A stretch of DNA of 6,653 nt from Halomonas sp. GTDB lineage: Bacteria > Pseudomonadota > Gammaproteobacteria > Pseudomonadales > Halomonadaceae. A model generated the notes under the pieces. The model saw only the letters and a program-made list of their open reading frames with translations, was not told the DNA's origin and made no database searches. The stretch covers positions 1 to 6,653 of the forward strand of contig SKVX01000225.1 in assembly GCA_007129225.1 (NCBI GenBank), read 5' to 3'. Below, piece after piece: positions 1 to 5,932 of this stretch. Position 1 is the stretch's first letter, and each line of letters starts with the position of its first letter. A program made the position numbers and the translations under genes.

Positions 1-1221
1 GAAGGCGTGCGCCGCGCCTACCAGCTCCCCGACAACGTGCTGCGCGCCTCGGTACTGGCCGACCCGGACGGGGCGCGCAAGAACACCGGGGACAATACGC
101 CGGCCATCATTCACCACAAGATCGTCCCTGGCGACAGCGTGGAGGTGCATGTGGCCGCCAAGGGCGGCGGCAGCGAGGCGAAGTCCAAGTTCGCCATGCT
201 CAATCCCTCCGATAGCGTGGTCGACTGGGTGATGGAACAGCTGCCCAAGATGGGAGCCGGCTGGTGCCCGCCCGGCATGCTGGGAATCGGCATCGGCGGT
301 ACCGCCGAGAAGGCCATGGAGATCGCCAAGGAGGCTCTGCTCGACCCCATCGATATCCAGGAACTCCAGGCTCGCGGACCGTCCAACCGGGCCGAGGAGC
401 TACGTCTCGAACTGTTCGACAAGGTCAACAAGAGCGGTATCGGTGCCCAGGGTCTCGGGGGGCTGACCACCGTGCTTGATATCAAGGTGAAGGATTTCCC
501 GACCCACGCGGCCAACAAGCCGGTGGCGATCATTCCCAACTGCGCGGCGACCCGACATGCGCATTTCACCCTCGACGGCTCTGGACCCGCGGCACTGCCG
601 GTACCGAAACTCGAGGACTGGCCGGAAATCACCCGTGAAGCCGGCGACAACGTCAAGCGCGTCAACCTCGATACCGTGACCCCGGAAGAGGTGCTCACCT
701 GGCAGCCCGGTGACACGCTGCTGCTCAACGGCAAGCTGCTCACCGGTCGCGACGCCGCCCACAAGCGCATGGTCGAAATGCTGGCCAAGGGCGAGAGCCT
801 GCCCGTCGACCTGAAAGGTCGCTTCATCTACTACGTGGGCCCGGTGGATCCGGTCCGTGACGAAGTCGTCGGACCGGCGGGACCGACAACTGCGACACGC
901 ATGGACAAGTTCACCCGGACCATGCTGGAAGAAACCGGCCTGCTGGGAATGGTCGGCAAGGCTGAGCGCGGCCCGGCGGCCATCGACGCCATCCGCGACA
1001 ATAAGGCCGTCTACCTGATGGCCGTGGGTGGCTCCGCCTACCTGGTGGCGCAGGCCATCAAGAAATCCCGTGTCGTGGGTTTCCAGGACCTGGGCATGGA
1101 AGCGATCTACGAGTTCGAAGTGGAAGACATGCCGGTTACCGTGGCCGTCGATAGCCAGGGCACCTCGGTCCACCAGACCGGTCCGGCCAAGTGGAAGGAG
1201 ATCATAGCCGAGCGCGCCTGA
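1..1221 (+). CDS. fumA: Fumarate hydratase, class I ([4Fe-4S], single chain), 5' end outside the window
   Basis: Interconverts fumarate and malate in the cytosol (TCA cycle) using an oxygen-sensitive [4Fe-4S] cluster. The frame is open from base 1 (first residues EGVRRAY), so the GTG at 7 is internal and not the start. 406 residues are visible; the family is about 500 long, so roughly 100 N-terminal residues, including the first cluster cysteine, lie upstream. The other two cluster cysteines are visible: Cys89 of the visible part in GWCPPGM (codon 265-267) and Cys181 in PNCAATRHAHF (codon 541-543), matching the FumA motifs CPPYHIAFVIGGT and VSCSADRN. The C-terminal beta domain follows from about residue 230, with LLTGRDAAHKR, YYVGPVDP and GPTTATRMD, and the protein ends at TGA 1219-1221. 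There is no frameshift. L(+)-tartrate dehydratase is a relative, but fused alpha and beta domains plus these motifs favour fumarase. Confidence 0.95.
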   Translation, partial: EGVRRAYQLPDNVLRASVLADPDGARKNTGDNTPAIIHHKIVPGDSVEVHVAAKGGGSEAKSKFAMLNPSDSVVDWVMEQLPKMGAGWCPPGMLGIGIGGTAEKAMEIAKEALLDPIDIQELQARGPSNRAEELRLELFDKVNKSGIGAQGLGGLTTVLDIKVKDFPTHAANKPVAIIPNCAATRHAHFTLDGSGPAALPVPKLEDWPEITREAGDNVKRVNLDTVTPEEVLTWQPGDTLLLNGKLLTGRDAAHKRMVEMLAKGESLPVDLKGRFIYYVGPVDPVRDEVVGPAGPTTATRMDKFTRTMLEETGLLGMVGKAERGPAAIDAIRDNKAVYLMAVGGSAYLVAQAIKKSRVVGFQDLGMEAIYEFEVEDMPVTVAVDSQGTSVHQTGPAKWKEIIAERA

Positions 1222-1249
1222 GCCGTTGTGCTTGTGACTAAGCGACCTC

Positions 1250-1275
1250 GCGGCCCCGCTAACTGGCGGGGCCGC
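1250..1275 (+). terminator. Strong GC stem-loop after the fumarase gene
   Basis: A perfect 10 bp stem, GCGGCCCCGC (1250-1259) and GCGGGGCCGC (1266-1275), with a 6-base loop TAACTG. It lies 29 bp after the fumarase stop. The tail TATCGTTT has few consecutive T's, so as an intrinsic terminator it is imperfect. It would at least protect the 3' end of the fumarase mRNA. Because it is symmetric, a protein-binding site cannot be ruled out. Confidence 0.6.
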
Positions 1276-1284
1276 TATCGTTTG

Positions 1285-1310
1285 CAGTATGCTGTAGCAC
1301 GCTGTTTTTT
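1285..1310 (+). terminator. Second stem-loop followed by T6, just before cls
   Basis: CAGTATGC (1285-1292) can pair with GCACGCTG (1297-1304) around a TGTA loop. The stem has one T-G wobble pair and one A-C mismatch, and six T's (1305-1310) follow directly. Hairpin plus T-run is the form of a rho-independent terminator, although this stem is weak. It ends 12 bp before the cls ATG and abuts its ribosome binding site. It therefore either completes termination after fumarase or sits in the cls leader as an attenuator-like element. I see no convincing -35/-10 pair for cls in the gap 1222-1322. Confidence 0.35.
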
Positions 1311-1322
1311 CAGGGAGATATC

Positions 1323-2741
1323 ATGGCATCCTGGCTCTTCGGCCTGGCAATATTTCTGGTACACGTGCTGGGCTTCGTATCGGCCGTCCTGGCCCTGCTT
1401 TCCAGTCGAACTTCCCAGGGGGCCGTTGCCTGGATCATCTCCCTTGTGACGATTCCCTATCTCGCCGTGCCGGCCTACTGGATCTTTGGGCGCCCCCGCT
1501 TCTACGGCTATGTATCGGCGCGAGGGGAGCGCGACACCGTCCTGCGCCGGATTCTGGCCCGCTATCGGGAAAGGCTCCAACCCTTCCTGGCGGACGCCAG
1601 AGACCCCGACGTGCGTGCCGTGGAACAACTGGCCATGATGCCGCTCACGAGCGGTAACCGGGCCGAACTGCTGATCGACGGGGATGCCACCTTCGCCAGT
1701 CTCTTTGCCGGTATCGATGCGGCGGAAGAGTACCTGCTGATCCAGTTTTTCATCGTTCGCCACGATGCACTAGGCATCAAGCTCAAGGAACACTTGCAGA
1801 AGGCGGCCGACCGCGGGGTTCGAGTCTATTTCCTGTTCGACGAGGTTGGCAGCCGGAATCTTTCGGAAGGCTATCTTCGCGATCTGAGCGAAGCCGGCGT
1901 CGAGATCAGTGCCTTTCGCTCCTCTCGTGGTTTCAAGCATCGCTTTCAGCTCAACTTCCGCAACCACCGCAAGGTGCTGGTGGTGGATGGGCGAGAAGGG
2001 TGGCTGGGCGGCTTCAATGTCGGGGTGGAATACCTGGGCGAACACCCCCGCCACGGACCCTGGCGTGACACGCATCTCAAGCTGACCGGGCCTAGCGTGC
2101 TGGGGCTTCAGGAAGCTTTTTGGGAAGACTGGCACTGGGCCACTGGCACGGTGATCAATCTGACCTGGGAGCCCCAGGTCAGCTGCGAGGAGTGTCAGAA
2201 CGTCGTGATCGTGCCTTCCGGTCCGGCCGATCGTCAGGAAACCGCCAGCCTGCTGGTGCAGCACGCCATCCACAGTGCCAAAGAGCGACTCTGGGTGACC
2301 AGCCCCTACTTCGTGCCGGACCAAGGGGTCCAGGATGCCTTGCGCCTGGCCGCCATGCGCGACGTCGATGTCCGGATCATGATACCCGAACACCCGGATC
2401 ACCTGCTGATCTACCTCTCGGCCTTCTCGTTCTTACCCGACATGGTGCGAGCCGGGGTCAAGGTCTACCGATATCAGCCCGGCTTCCTCCATCAGAAGGT
2501 GATGCTGATCGATGACAGCACAGCTGCCGTGGGCACAGTCAATCTGGATAACCGTTCGTTCCGGCTCAATTTCGAGATTACCGCCTTCATCCCTGACCGT
2601 CGCTTTGCAGCGGAGGTACGCCTGATGCTGGAAAAGGATTTTGCCAACTGCCGGCGGATCAGTTACGACGAGCTGCAGAATCGTCCGCTCTGGCGCAAAC
2701 TGATCTCACGTGCCGCCTATCTGACTTCGCCGATACAGTAA
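1323..2741 (+). CDS. cls: Cardiolipin synthase (ClsA type, two PLD domains)
   Basis: Membrane enzyme that condenses two phosphatidylglycerols into cardiolipin plus glycerol, by family analogy. At 472 residues it is close to the usual 470-490. Two N-terminal membrane helices (about 4-26 and 34-56) precede two phospholipase D-type catalytic motifs. The first is NHRKVLVVD (His215, Lys217, Asp222) followed by GGFNVGVEY; the second is LHQKVMLID (His390, Lys392, Asp397) followed by GTVNLDNRSF. Both HKD sets are intact, so the enzyme should be active. AGGGAGA at 1312-1318 ends 4 bp before ATG 1323 and fixes the start. A CxxC pair (SCEECQ, around residue 289) lies between the two halves; I know of no role for it. 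The gene follows fumarase on the same strand but is separated by two hairpins, so co-transcription is doubtful. The twin HKD layout with two N-terminal helices favours ClsA/ClsC-type over the shorter ClsB. Confidence 0.94.
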   Translation: MASWLFGLAIFLVHVLGFVSAVLALLSSRTSQGAVAWIISLVTIPYLAVPAYWIFGRPRFYGYVSARGERDTVLRRILARYRERLQPFLADARDPDVRAVEQLAMMPLTSGNRAELLIDGDATFASLFAGIDAAEEYLLIQFFIVRHDALGIKLKEHLQKAADRGVRVYFLFDEVGSRNLSEGYLRDLSEAGVEISAFRSSRGFKHRFQLNFRNHRKVLVVDGREGWLGGFNVGVEYLGEHPRHGPWRDTHLKLTGPSVLGLQEAFWEDWHWATGTVINLTWEPQVSCEECQNVVIVPSGPADRQETASLLVQHAIHSAKERLWVTSPYFVPDQGVQDALRLAAMRDVDVRIMIPEHPDHLLIYLSAFSFLPDMVRAGVKVYRYQPGFLHQKVMLIDDSTAAVGTVNLDNRSFRLNFEITAFIPDRRFAAEVRLMLEKDFANCRRISYDELQNRPLWRKLISRAAYLTSPIQ

Positions 2742-2780
2742 CCCCAGCGACGCCTTGGGTTCAGCCTGCGGCTGGGTTAC
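2738..2780 (+). terminator. Bulged stem-loop at the end of cls
   Basis: GTAACCCCAGC (2738-2748, including the cls stop codon) pairs with GCTGGGTTAC (2771-2780): ten base pairs with one bulged C and a 22-base loop. A smaller alternative hairpin CAGCC-TGC-GGCTG (2762-2774) competes with it. No T-run follows (next bases ATTAGGG), so this is at best a weak or factor-dependent terminator. Confidence 0.3.
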
Positions 2781-2783
2781 ATT
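2755..2783 (+). promoter_or_regulatory. Possible promoter for the LysR-family gene
   Basis: TTGGGT (2755-2760) and TACATT (2778-2783) are separated by exactly 17 bp, matching the sigma-70 consensus at 3 of 6 and 4 of 6 positions. Transcription would start near 2790 and give a leader of about 90 bases containing the inverted repeat at 2811-2834. The match is weak and overlaps the cls 3' hairpin. It is the best pair I could find in this 136 bp gap. Confidence 0.25.
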
Positions 2784-2810
2784 AGGGCCTGCTTGAAATG
2801 CTGACTCTGT

Positions 2811-2834
2811 CTACCGACGTTCCGCGATCGGTAG
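2811..2834. promoter_or_regulatory. 7+7 bp inverted repeat upstream of the LysR-family gene (possible operator)
   Basis: CTACCGA (2811-2817) and TCGGTAG (2828-2834) are perfect inverted copies 10 bp apart, ending 43 bp before the regulator's GTG. LysR-family proteins usually bind interrupted dyads near their own promoters, so an autoregulatory site is a reasonable guess. The classical T-N11-A spacing is not exactly met, because the centre of symmetry falls between two bases. As RNA it would form a hairpin followed by T-rich sequence (CTTTCATCACTTTT), so a backup terminator for cls is the alternative. Confidence 0.4.
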
Positions 2835-2877
2835 CTTTCATCACTTTTACCTGTCAACGCTGTCATCGGGAGTCACG

Positions 2878-3795
2878 GTGAACCTCGAGACCAAATGGCT
2901 GGAAGATTTCGTTGCCCTGGCCAGCACCCGTAGTTTTTCCGCTTCCGCTCGCCAGCGGCATGTCACCCAGCCGGCCTTCAGTCGCCGCATCCGTTCGTTG
3001 GAGCAGGCGGTCGGTGTCACGCTGGTGGACCGCTCCACTACGCCGATCAACCTGACCCCGGAAGGGCAATTGTTCCTGGTGACGGCACGCAACCTCGTCG
3101 AGCAGCTCAACGAATGCCTGGGTCATCTGCGCGGTGTTTCCATGGCTCGCGAGGCGCTGGATATCGTCGCCGCCCATTCGCTGGCCTTGAGCTTCTATCC
3201 CGAGTGGATTTCACGCCTGCAGGAAGGCCTGGGTGAGCTGCCGACACGTCTCGTGGCCATGAACGTGGGGGAGGCGATTCATGTGCTGCGTGAAGGCAAC
3301 TGTGACCTGATGCTTGCCTATCACGACCAATATGCAACCATGCAGCTCGATGCGGAGGTCTTTCCCTCCTTCTCCATCGGTCAGGTCAATATGCTGCCGG
3401 TCAGTCTGGCGGACGAGCAGGGCAAGCCGCTCTTCAATCTCGAGAGCCAGGATCCGATCCCGTATCTCTCCTATACCCAGGGCGCTTTTCTCGGCCGCAG
3501 CGTGCGGATGTTACTGAAGAACGATCCCTTGCGCCTACGCCTGCGCACCATCTATGAAACCGCCATGGCTGAGGGGCTCAAGGGCATGGTCCTGCAGGGT
3601 GTCGGCCTGGCCTGGATACCCGATTTCTGCATTCGCGAAGAGCTCAAGAGCGGTCGCCTGGTGCGAGCGGGTGACGACAAATGGGACGTGCCGCTGGAGA
3701 TACGGCTCTACCGCTGCTCGCTGGTTCATAAGCCGGGGGTCGAGAAGCTGTGGCGGCAGATGATGAAGCTTCCCCGCGATTTCCTCCAAGCTTAA
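2878..3795 (+). CDS. LysR-family transcriptional regulator, HypT (YjiE/QseD)-like
   Basis: 305-residue DNA-binding regulator. Residues about 4-61 form the winged helix-turn-helix, with SFSASARQRHVTQPAFSRRI and the typical LEQAVGVTLVDRS. The rest is the LysR effector-binding domain. From memory, the sequence follows E. coli HypT closely: ETKWL..F near the N-terminus, AAHSL (98-102), REGNCD (138-143), GKPLFNL (182-188), GLAWIPDF (243-250). HypT is activated by hypochlorite through oxidation of methionines 123, 206 and 230. Here only Met230 aligns with a methionine; the other two positions appear to be Leu114 and Leu205, and the N-terminal Cys4 region is absent. The chemical signal may therefore differ. 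The start is GTG 2878, with GGGAG at 2868-2872 five bases upstream. The gene is not divergent from any neighbour, so no target is suggested by position. Its TAA interlocks with the stop of the convergent nadM gene. The LysR assignment is certain; the HypT subgroup is likely. Confidence 0.93.
   Translation: MNLETKWLEDFVALASTRSFSASARQRHVTQPAFSRRIRSLEQAVGVTLVDRSTTPINLTPEGQLFLVTARNLVEQLNECLGHLRGVSMAREALDIVAAHSLALSFYPEWISRLQEGLGELPTRLVAMNVGEAIHVLREGNCDLMLAYHDQYATMQLDAEVFPSFSIGQVNMLPVSLADEQGKPLFNLESQDPIPYLSYTQGAFLGRSVRMLLKNDPLRLRLRTIYETAMAEGLKGMVLQGVGLAWIPDFCIREELKSGRLVRAGDDKWDVPLEIRLYRCSLVHKPGVEKLWRQMMKLPRDFLQA
3792..3795. other. Shared TTAA: interlocked stop codons of two convergent genes
   Basis: The + strand regulator ends with TAA at 3793-3795 and the - strand nadM ends with TAA read from 3794 to 3792. 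The palindrome TTAA thus supplies both stops and the coding regions overlap by 2 bp. No terminator hairpin can lie between the genes, so each transcript probably runs antisense into the other. Confidence 0.9.
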
Positions 3796-4868
3796 ATCCC
3801 GCTGAAATCGGCCGGCAGCCCGAGAAAGTTCTGGATGATGAAGAAGTGGTCTTCGAAGAGGCCGTCGGGCTCCAGCTCGGCAAGGGGAACCCAGCGGGCA
3901 TGATCACCGCCCTTGACCGGCTTGAGCTGGGGCAATTGCTGATCGGGCCTGAGGGCAAAGTAGAAGGCTTCCGCCAGGGTACGCCCCCGCCAACTGCGAT
4001 GCGGCTCGTCGAACAGGCGCTGCCCCCGCAGGGAGCCCTTCAATACCGGCTCCGGTACCTTCAATCTGACCCTTTCACGCAGTTCCCGCAGGCAAGCGTC
4101 GAGGAGTCGTTCATGCGGATTGATGAACCCCCCAGGCAGAGCCAGAAGCCCCTTCCCGGGCGCCGCAGTGCGGCGCACCAGCAACACATGGCCTGATTGC
4201 ACCACGACGGCATTCACGGTGACGAAGACCGGCGGGTAGGGTGCCTGAGCCCAGGCCTGGCGATACTGCTCCAGCAGTTGCTGCTCTTCCATCAACTGCT
4301 GGTGGGCGTCACTGCCGGCAAAGCGGCGAAGTTCCGCACAGACAGGGGGTGGCAGGTCATGGGTGGCGCCGGTACTCAGGTAATCGTCAGTAGAGGAGCG
4401 GGAGCGGAACAGGCGTTCGCGTATCTGGCTGGCGGATATCCCTTCGACCAGGGGCACACTGAGCGACTCCCATTGCGGAAACAGCGAGAGATAGTAGCTT
4501 GACTGCCCGCGGCTTGCGCCAATCAGGCCGATTCGTGGCAGCCGGGCATGGTGGTGCCCGGCAATGTCACGTACCTTGCGCTGGACATCGCGCACCCATA
4601 CGTCATTGTTGTAGAGAGCATCGAGCAACGGCACTATCTCGAGCCGTGCATTGTCCTCCTCATCGAAACAGCCGCGCAGCAGGGCCTGGCGCTCTTCGAA
4701 TCGCCAGGGATTGCGCAGTGAGCGGGCCTGCCAGGCGGAGCCGACCAGTACGATGACCTGCCGGGCATGGCGTAATGCTTCGTTGATGACTGCCAGATGG
4801 CCCAGGTGAGGGGGTTGGAAGCGGCCGATGAATACGAGACAGTCAAAATCATGGTCGGAGGCGGACAT
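3792..4868 (-). CDS. nadM: Bifunctional NMN adenylyltransferase / Nudix hydrolase (NadM-Nudix fusion)
   Basis: Cytosolic NAD-synthesis enzyme: the N-terminal domain joins NMN and ATP into NAD, and the C-terminal Nudix domain in this family hydrolyses ADP-ribose. 358 residues, near the family's 340-350. The adenylyltransferase domain (about 9-180) has the nucleotidyltransferase signature GRFQPPHLGH (15-24) and the C-terminal ISASQIRERL (144-153). The Nudix domain (about 212-350) has LPGGFINPHE...RELRE (244-265). The Nudix box G-x5-E-x7-R-E-U-x-E-E-x-G-U holds at Gly247, Glu253, Arg261, Glu262 and Glu265, but the last Glu is Arg266 (AGG, 4073-4071) and the Gly is Arg268, so hydrolase activity may be weakened or lost. 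The frame is open 21 codons further upstream to 4931, but ATG 4868 has AAGGA seven bases before it and the motif-bearing fold begins right after, so I chose 4868. It diverges from yihY and converges on the LysR-family gene. Confidence 0.93.
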   Translation of the reverse strand: MSASDHDFDCLVFIGRFQPPHLGHLAVINEALRHARQVIVLVGSAWQARSLRNPWRFEERQALLRGCFDEEDNARLEIVPLLDALYNNDVWVRDVQRKVRDIAGHHHARLPRIGLIGASRGQSSYYLSLFPQWESLSVPLVEGISASQIRERLFRSRSSTDDYLSTGATHDLPPPVCAELRRFAGSDAHQQLMEEQQLLEQYRQAWAQAPYPPVFVTVNAVVVQSGHVLLVRRTAAPGKGLLALPGGFINPHERLLDACLRELRERVRLKVPEPVLKGSLRGQRLFDEPHRSWRGRTLAEAFYFALRPDQQLPQLKPVKGGDHARWVPLAELEPDGLFEDHFFIIQNFLGLPADFSGI

Positions 4869-4878
4869 CGGCGAATCC

Positions 4879-4907
4879 TTCGCTGGCGGCTCGGGGCCGC
4901 CTATTAT
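4879..4907 (+). promoter_or_regulatory. Possible yihY promoter sharing its -10 with the nadM promoter
   Basis: TATTAT (4902-4907) is a good -10-like hexamer on the + strand and lies over the - strand CATAAT. A poor -35 candidate, TTCGCT (4879-4884), is 17 bp upstream. Transcription would begin near 4914, about 70 bases before the yihY GTG. No better + strand pair was found between 4869 and 4982. Confidence 0.3.
4885..4901. repeat. GGCGGC-N5-GCCGCC inverted repeat in the nadM-yihY gap
   Basis: A perfect 6 bp inverted repeat (4885-4890 and 4896-4901) with a TCGGG spacer, directly beside the proposed -10 elements and covering the predicted nadM transcription start. It may be a repressor site, or a small hairpin at the 5' end of nadM mRNA. 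I do not recognise it as the site of a known NAD regulator such as NrtR or NadQ. Confidence 0.4.
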
Positions 4908-4931
4908 GGAGGGCGTCAGGCAGCGCTGCAA
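4903..4931 (-). promoter_or_regulatory. Predicted nadM promoter
   Basis: Read on the - strand: TTGCAG (4931-4926), 17 bp spacer, CATAAT (4908-4903). The -10 matches sigma-70 consensus at 5 of 6 positions and the -35 at 3 of 6, with ideal spacing. Transcription would begin near 4896 and give a leader of about 28 bases to ATG 4868. Confidence 0.55.
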
Positions 4932-4971
4932 TGGACGACCGACAGGGCCATTCGAGTTGTACCCAGATCAC

Positions 4972-4978
4972 AAGGAGG
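4972..4978 (+). promoter_or_regulatory. Ribosome binding site that fixes the yihY start
   Basis: AAGGAGG is a full match to the anti-Shine-Dalgarno complement. It ends 4 bp before GTG 4983. The open frame extends back to 4797, but that part lies antisense to nadM and lacks such a site. The next in-frame GTG (4998) would be 19 bp away, too far. Confidence 0.8.
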
Positions 4979-4982
4979 CGAG

Positions 4983-5888
4983 GTGCAGACCCATATCGTG
5001 ACGTTCTGGTGGGGGGTGATTCAGGATTCCGTCCAGCTCTGGCTGCAGCGCAACGCCTTCAGCTATGCCGGGTCACTGGCCTTCTACACGCTATTTTCAT
5101 TGGCTCCGACGATCATCATCGCGGTCACGGTCATTGGCGTGGTGTTTGGCGAAGAAGCGGCCCAGGGGCAGATCGTGGCACAGCTGGAAGGGGCCCTTGG
5201 GGCAGAGGCAGCCAAGGCCGTCGAACAGGCCGTGGCGGCATCCCGAATCGAGGAAAGCGGCCTGTTGCCGACATTGCTCGGGGTCGGGGCACTGCTGATT
5301 GGTGCCACCACGGTTTTTGCCCAGATGCAGTTCTCCCTCAATACCATGTGGGGCGTGACCGCCAAGCCCGGGCGCAACGGCTTGTTGCTGTTCCTTCAGA
5401 AACGCCTGATGTCGCTGGCCGTGGTGTTAGCCATTGGCTTCATCCTGCTGGTTTCTCTGGTATTCGGCGTCATGCTCCGTGCGCTGATGGTGGCCGGCGA
5501 CGACCTGGTGCCCTTCGTCGGGCCCTTGACCACGGCGGTTGAATTCTTGATCACGCTAGCGGTCATTACCGCGCTCTTTGCAACGATCTTCAAAGTGTTG
5601 CCTGATGTCGTGCTGGGCTGGAAGGATGTCCTGCTGGGGGCTTTGATCACCGCGCTGCTGTTTGCCATCGGGCGCAGCGGCATCGCCGCCTACCTTGCCT
5701 ACACGGCAACGGCTTCCACCTATGGTGCCGCCGGTTCGGTGGTCATGATCCTGCTGTGGGTCTATTACAGCTCGCTGATCCTGCTATTCGGCGCCGCCTT
5801 CATCCGCAGCCACCTGCTGGCCCAGGGACGGAAGATCATTCCACGTAACAGGGCCGTCCTGGTGAGGCGGGAGCTGCTGGAAAGCTGA
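4983..5888 (+). CDS. yihY: YihY/BrkB-family inner-membrane protein
   Basis: 301-residue integral membrane protein of the YihY/virulence-factor BrkB family, once mislabelled ribonuclease BN; the function is not settled. About six hydrophobic helices can be seen: 30-54, 95-115, 143-168, 183-206, 214-238 and 249-274. Family marks are AFSYAGSLAFYTLFSLAP (25-42), the MQFSLNTMWGV stretch (115-125), FKVLPDVVLGWKDVLLGA (203-220) and STYGAAGSVVMILLWVYYSS (245-264). An amphipathic Ala- and Glu-rich loop (about 57-92) follows helix 1, and a basic tail (RKIIPRNRAVLVRR) ends the protein, probably in the cytoplasm. The start is GTG 4983, set by the strong ribosome binding site. It is divergent from nadM and convergent with the leucine-dehydrogenase-type gene, so it is probably a single-gene transcript. 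It is slightly shorter than E. coli YihY but all core helices are present. Confidence 0.92.
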   Translation: MQTHIVTFWWGVIQDSVQLWLQRNAFSYAGSLAFYTLFSLAPTIIIAVTVIGVVFGEEAAQGQIVAQLEGALGAEAAKAVEQAVAASRIEESGLLPTLLGVGALLIGATTVFAQMQFSLNTMWGVTAKPGRNGLLLFLQKRLMSLAVVLAIGFILLVSLVFGVMLRALMVAGDDLVPFVGPLTTAVEFLITLAVITALFATIFKVLPDVVLGWKDVLLGALITALLFAIGRSGIAAYLAYTATASTYGAAGSVVMILLWVYYSSLILLFGAAFIRSHLLAQGRKIIPRNRAVLVRRELLES

Positions 5889-5890
5889 GC

Positions 5891-5910
5891 CGGGCGTCCT
5901 GGGCCGCCCG
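5891..5910. terminator. GC stem-loop between convergent yihY and ldh
   Basis: CGGGCG (5891-5896) pairs with CGCCCG (5905-5910) across an 8-base loop, starting 3 bp after the yihY stop and ending 22 bp beyond the ldh stop. Neither side has a proper T-run (ACTTGAG on +, CTCAGCTTT on -). It is positioned to serve both genes, but weakly. Confidence 0.4.
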
Positions 5911-5932
5911 ACTTGAGAGATTATTCCAAAAG

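Noticed and set aside
400..1173. Long - strand open frame (257 codons) inside fumarase, and another at 111-827
   Set aside because: They lie antisense to a clear class I fumarase. High GC and the codon pattern of the real gene remove stops on the opposite strand. The translations are rich in His, Arg and Ser and show no family motif.
1228..1449. 73-codon + strand frame spanning the fumarase-cls gap
   Set aside because: It runs through both hairpins into cls in another frame, has no suitable ribosome binding site and shows no recognisable features.
1770..2402. 210-codon - strand frame inside cls
   Set aside because: It is antisense to the intact PLD-domain frame, with no recognisable domain. 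It is a codon-bias shadow.
3750..4196. 148-codon + strand frame across the convergent junction
   Set aside because: Most of it is antisense to the well-supported NadM-Nudix gene and the start lies inside the LysR-family gene. There are no protein family features.
4869..4931. N-terminal extension of NadM starting at ATG 4931
   Set aside because: It would include the predicted nadM promoter and leader as coding sequence. ATG 4868 has a good AAGGA site, and the conserved fold starts right after it.
4797..4982. N-terminal extension of YihY (62 codons upstream of GTG 4983)
   Set aside because: It is antisense to the nadM 5' end and promoter. The family begins near TFWWGVIQDSVQLW, and the AAGGAGG site points to 4983.
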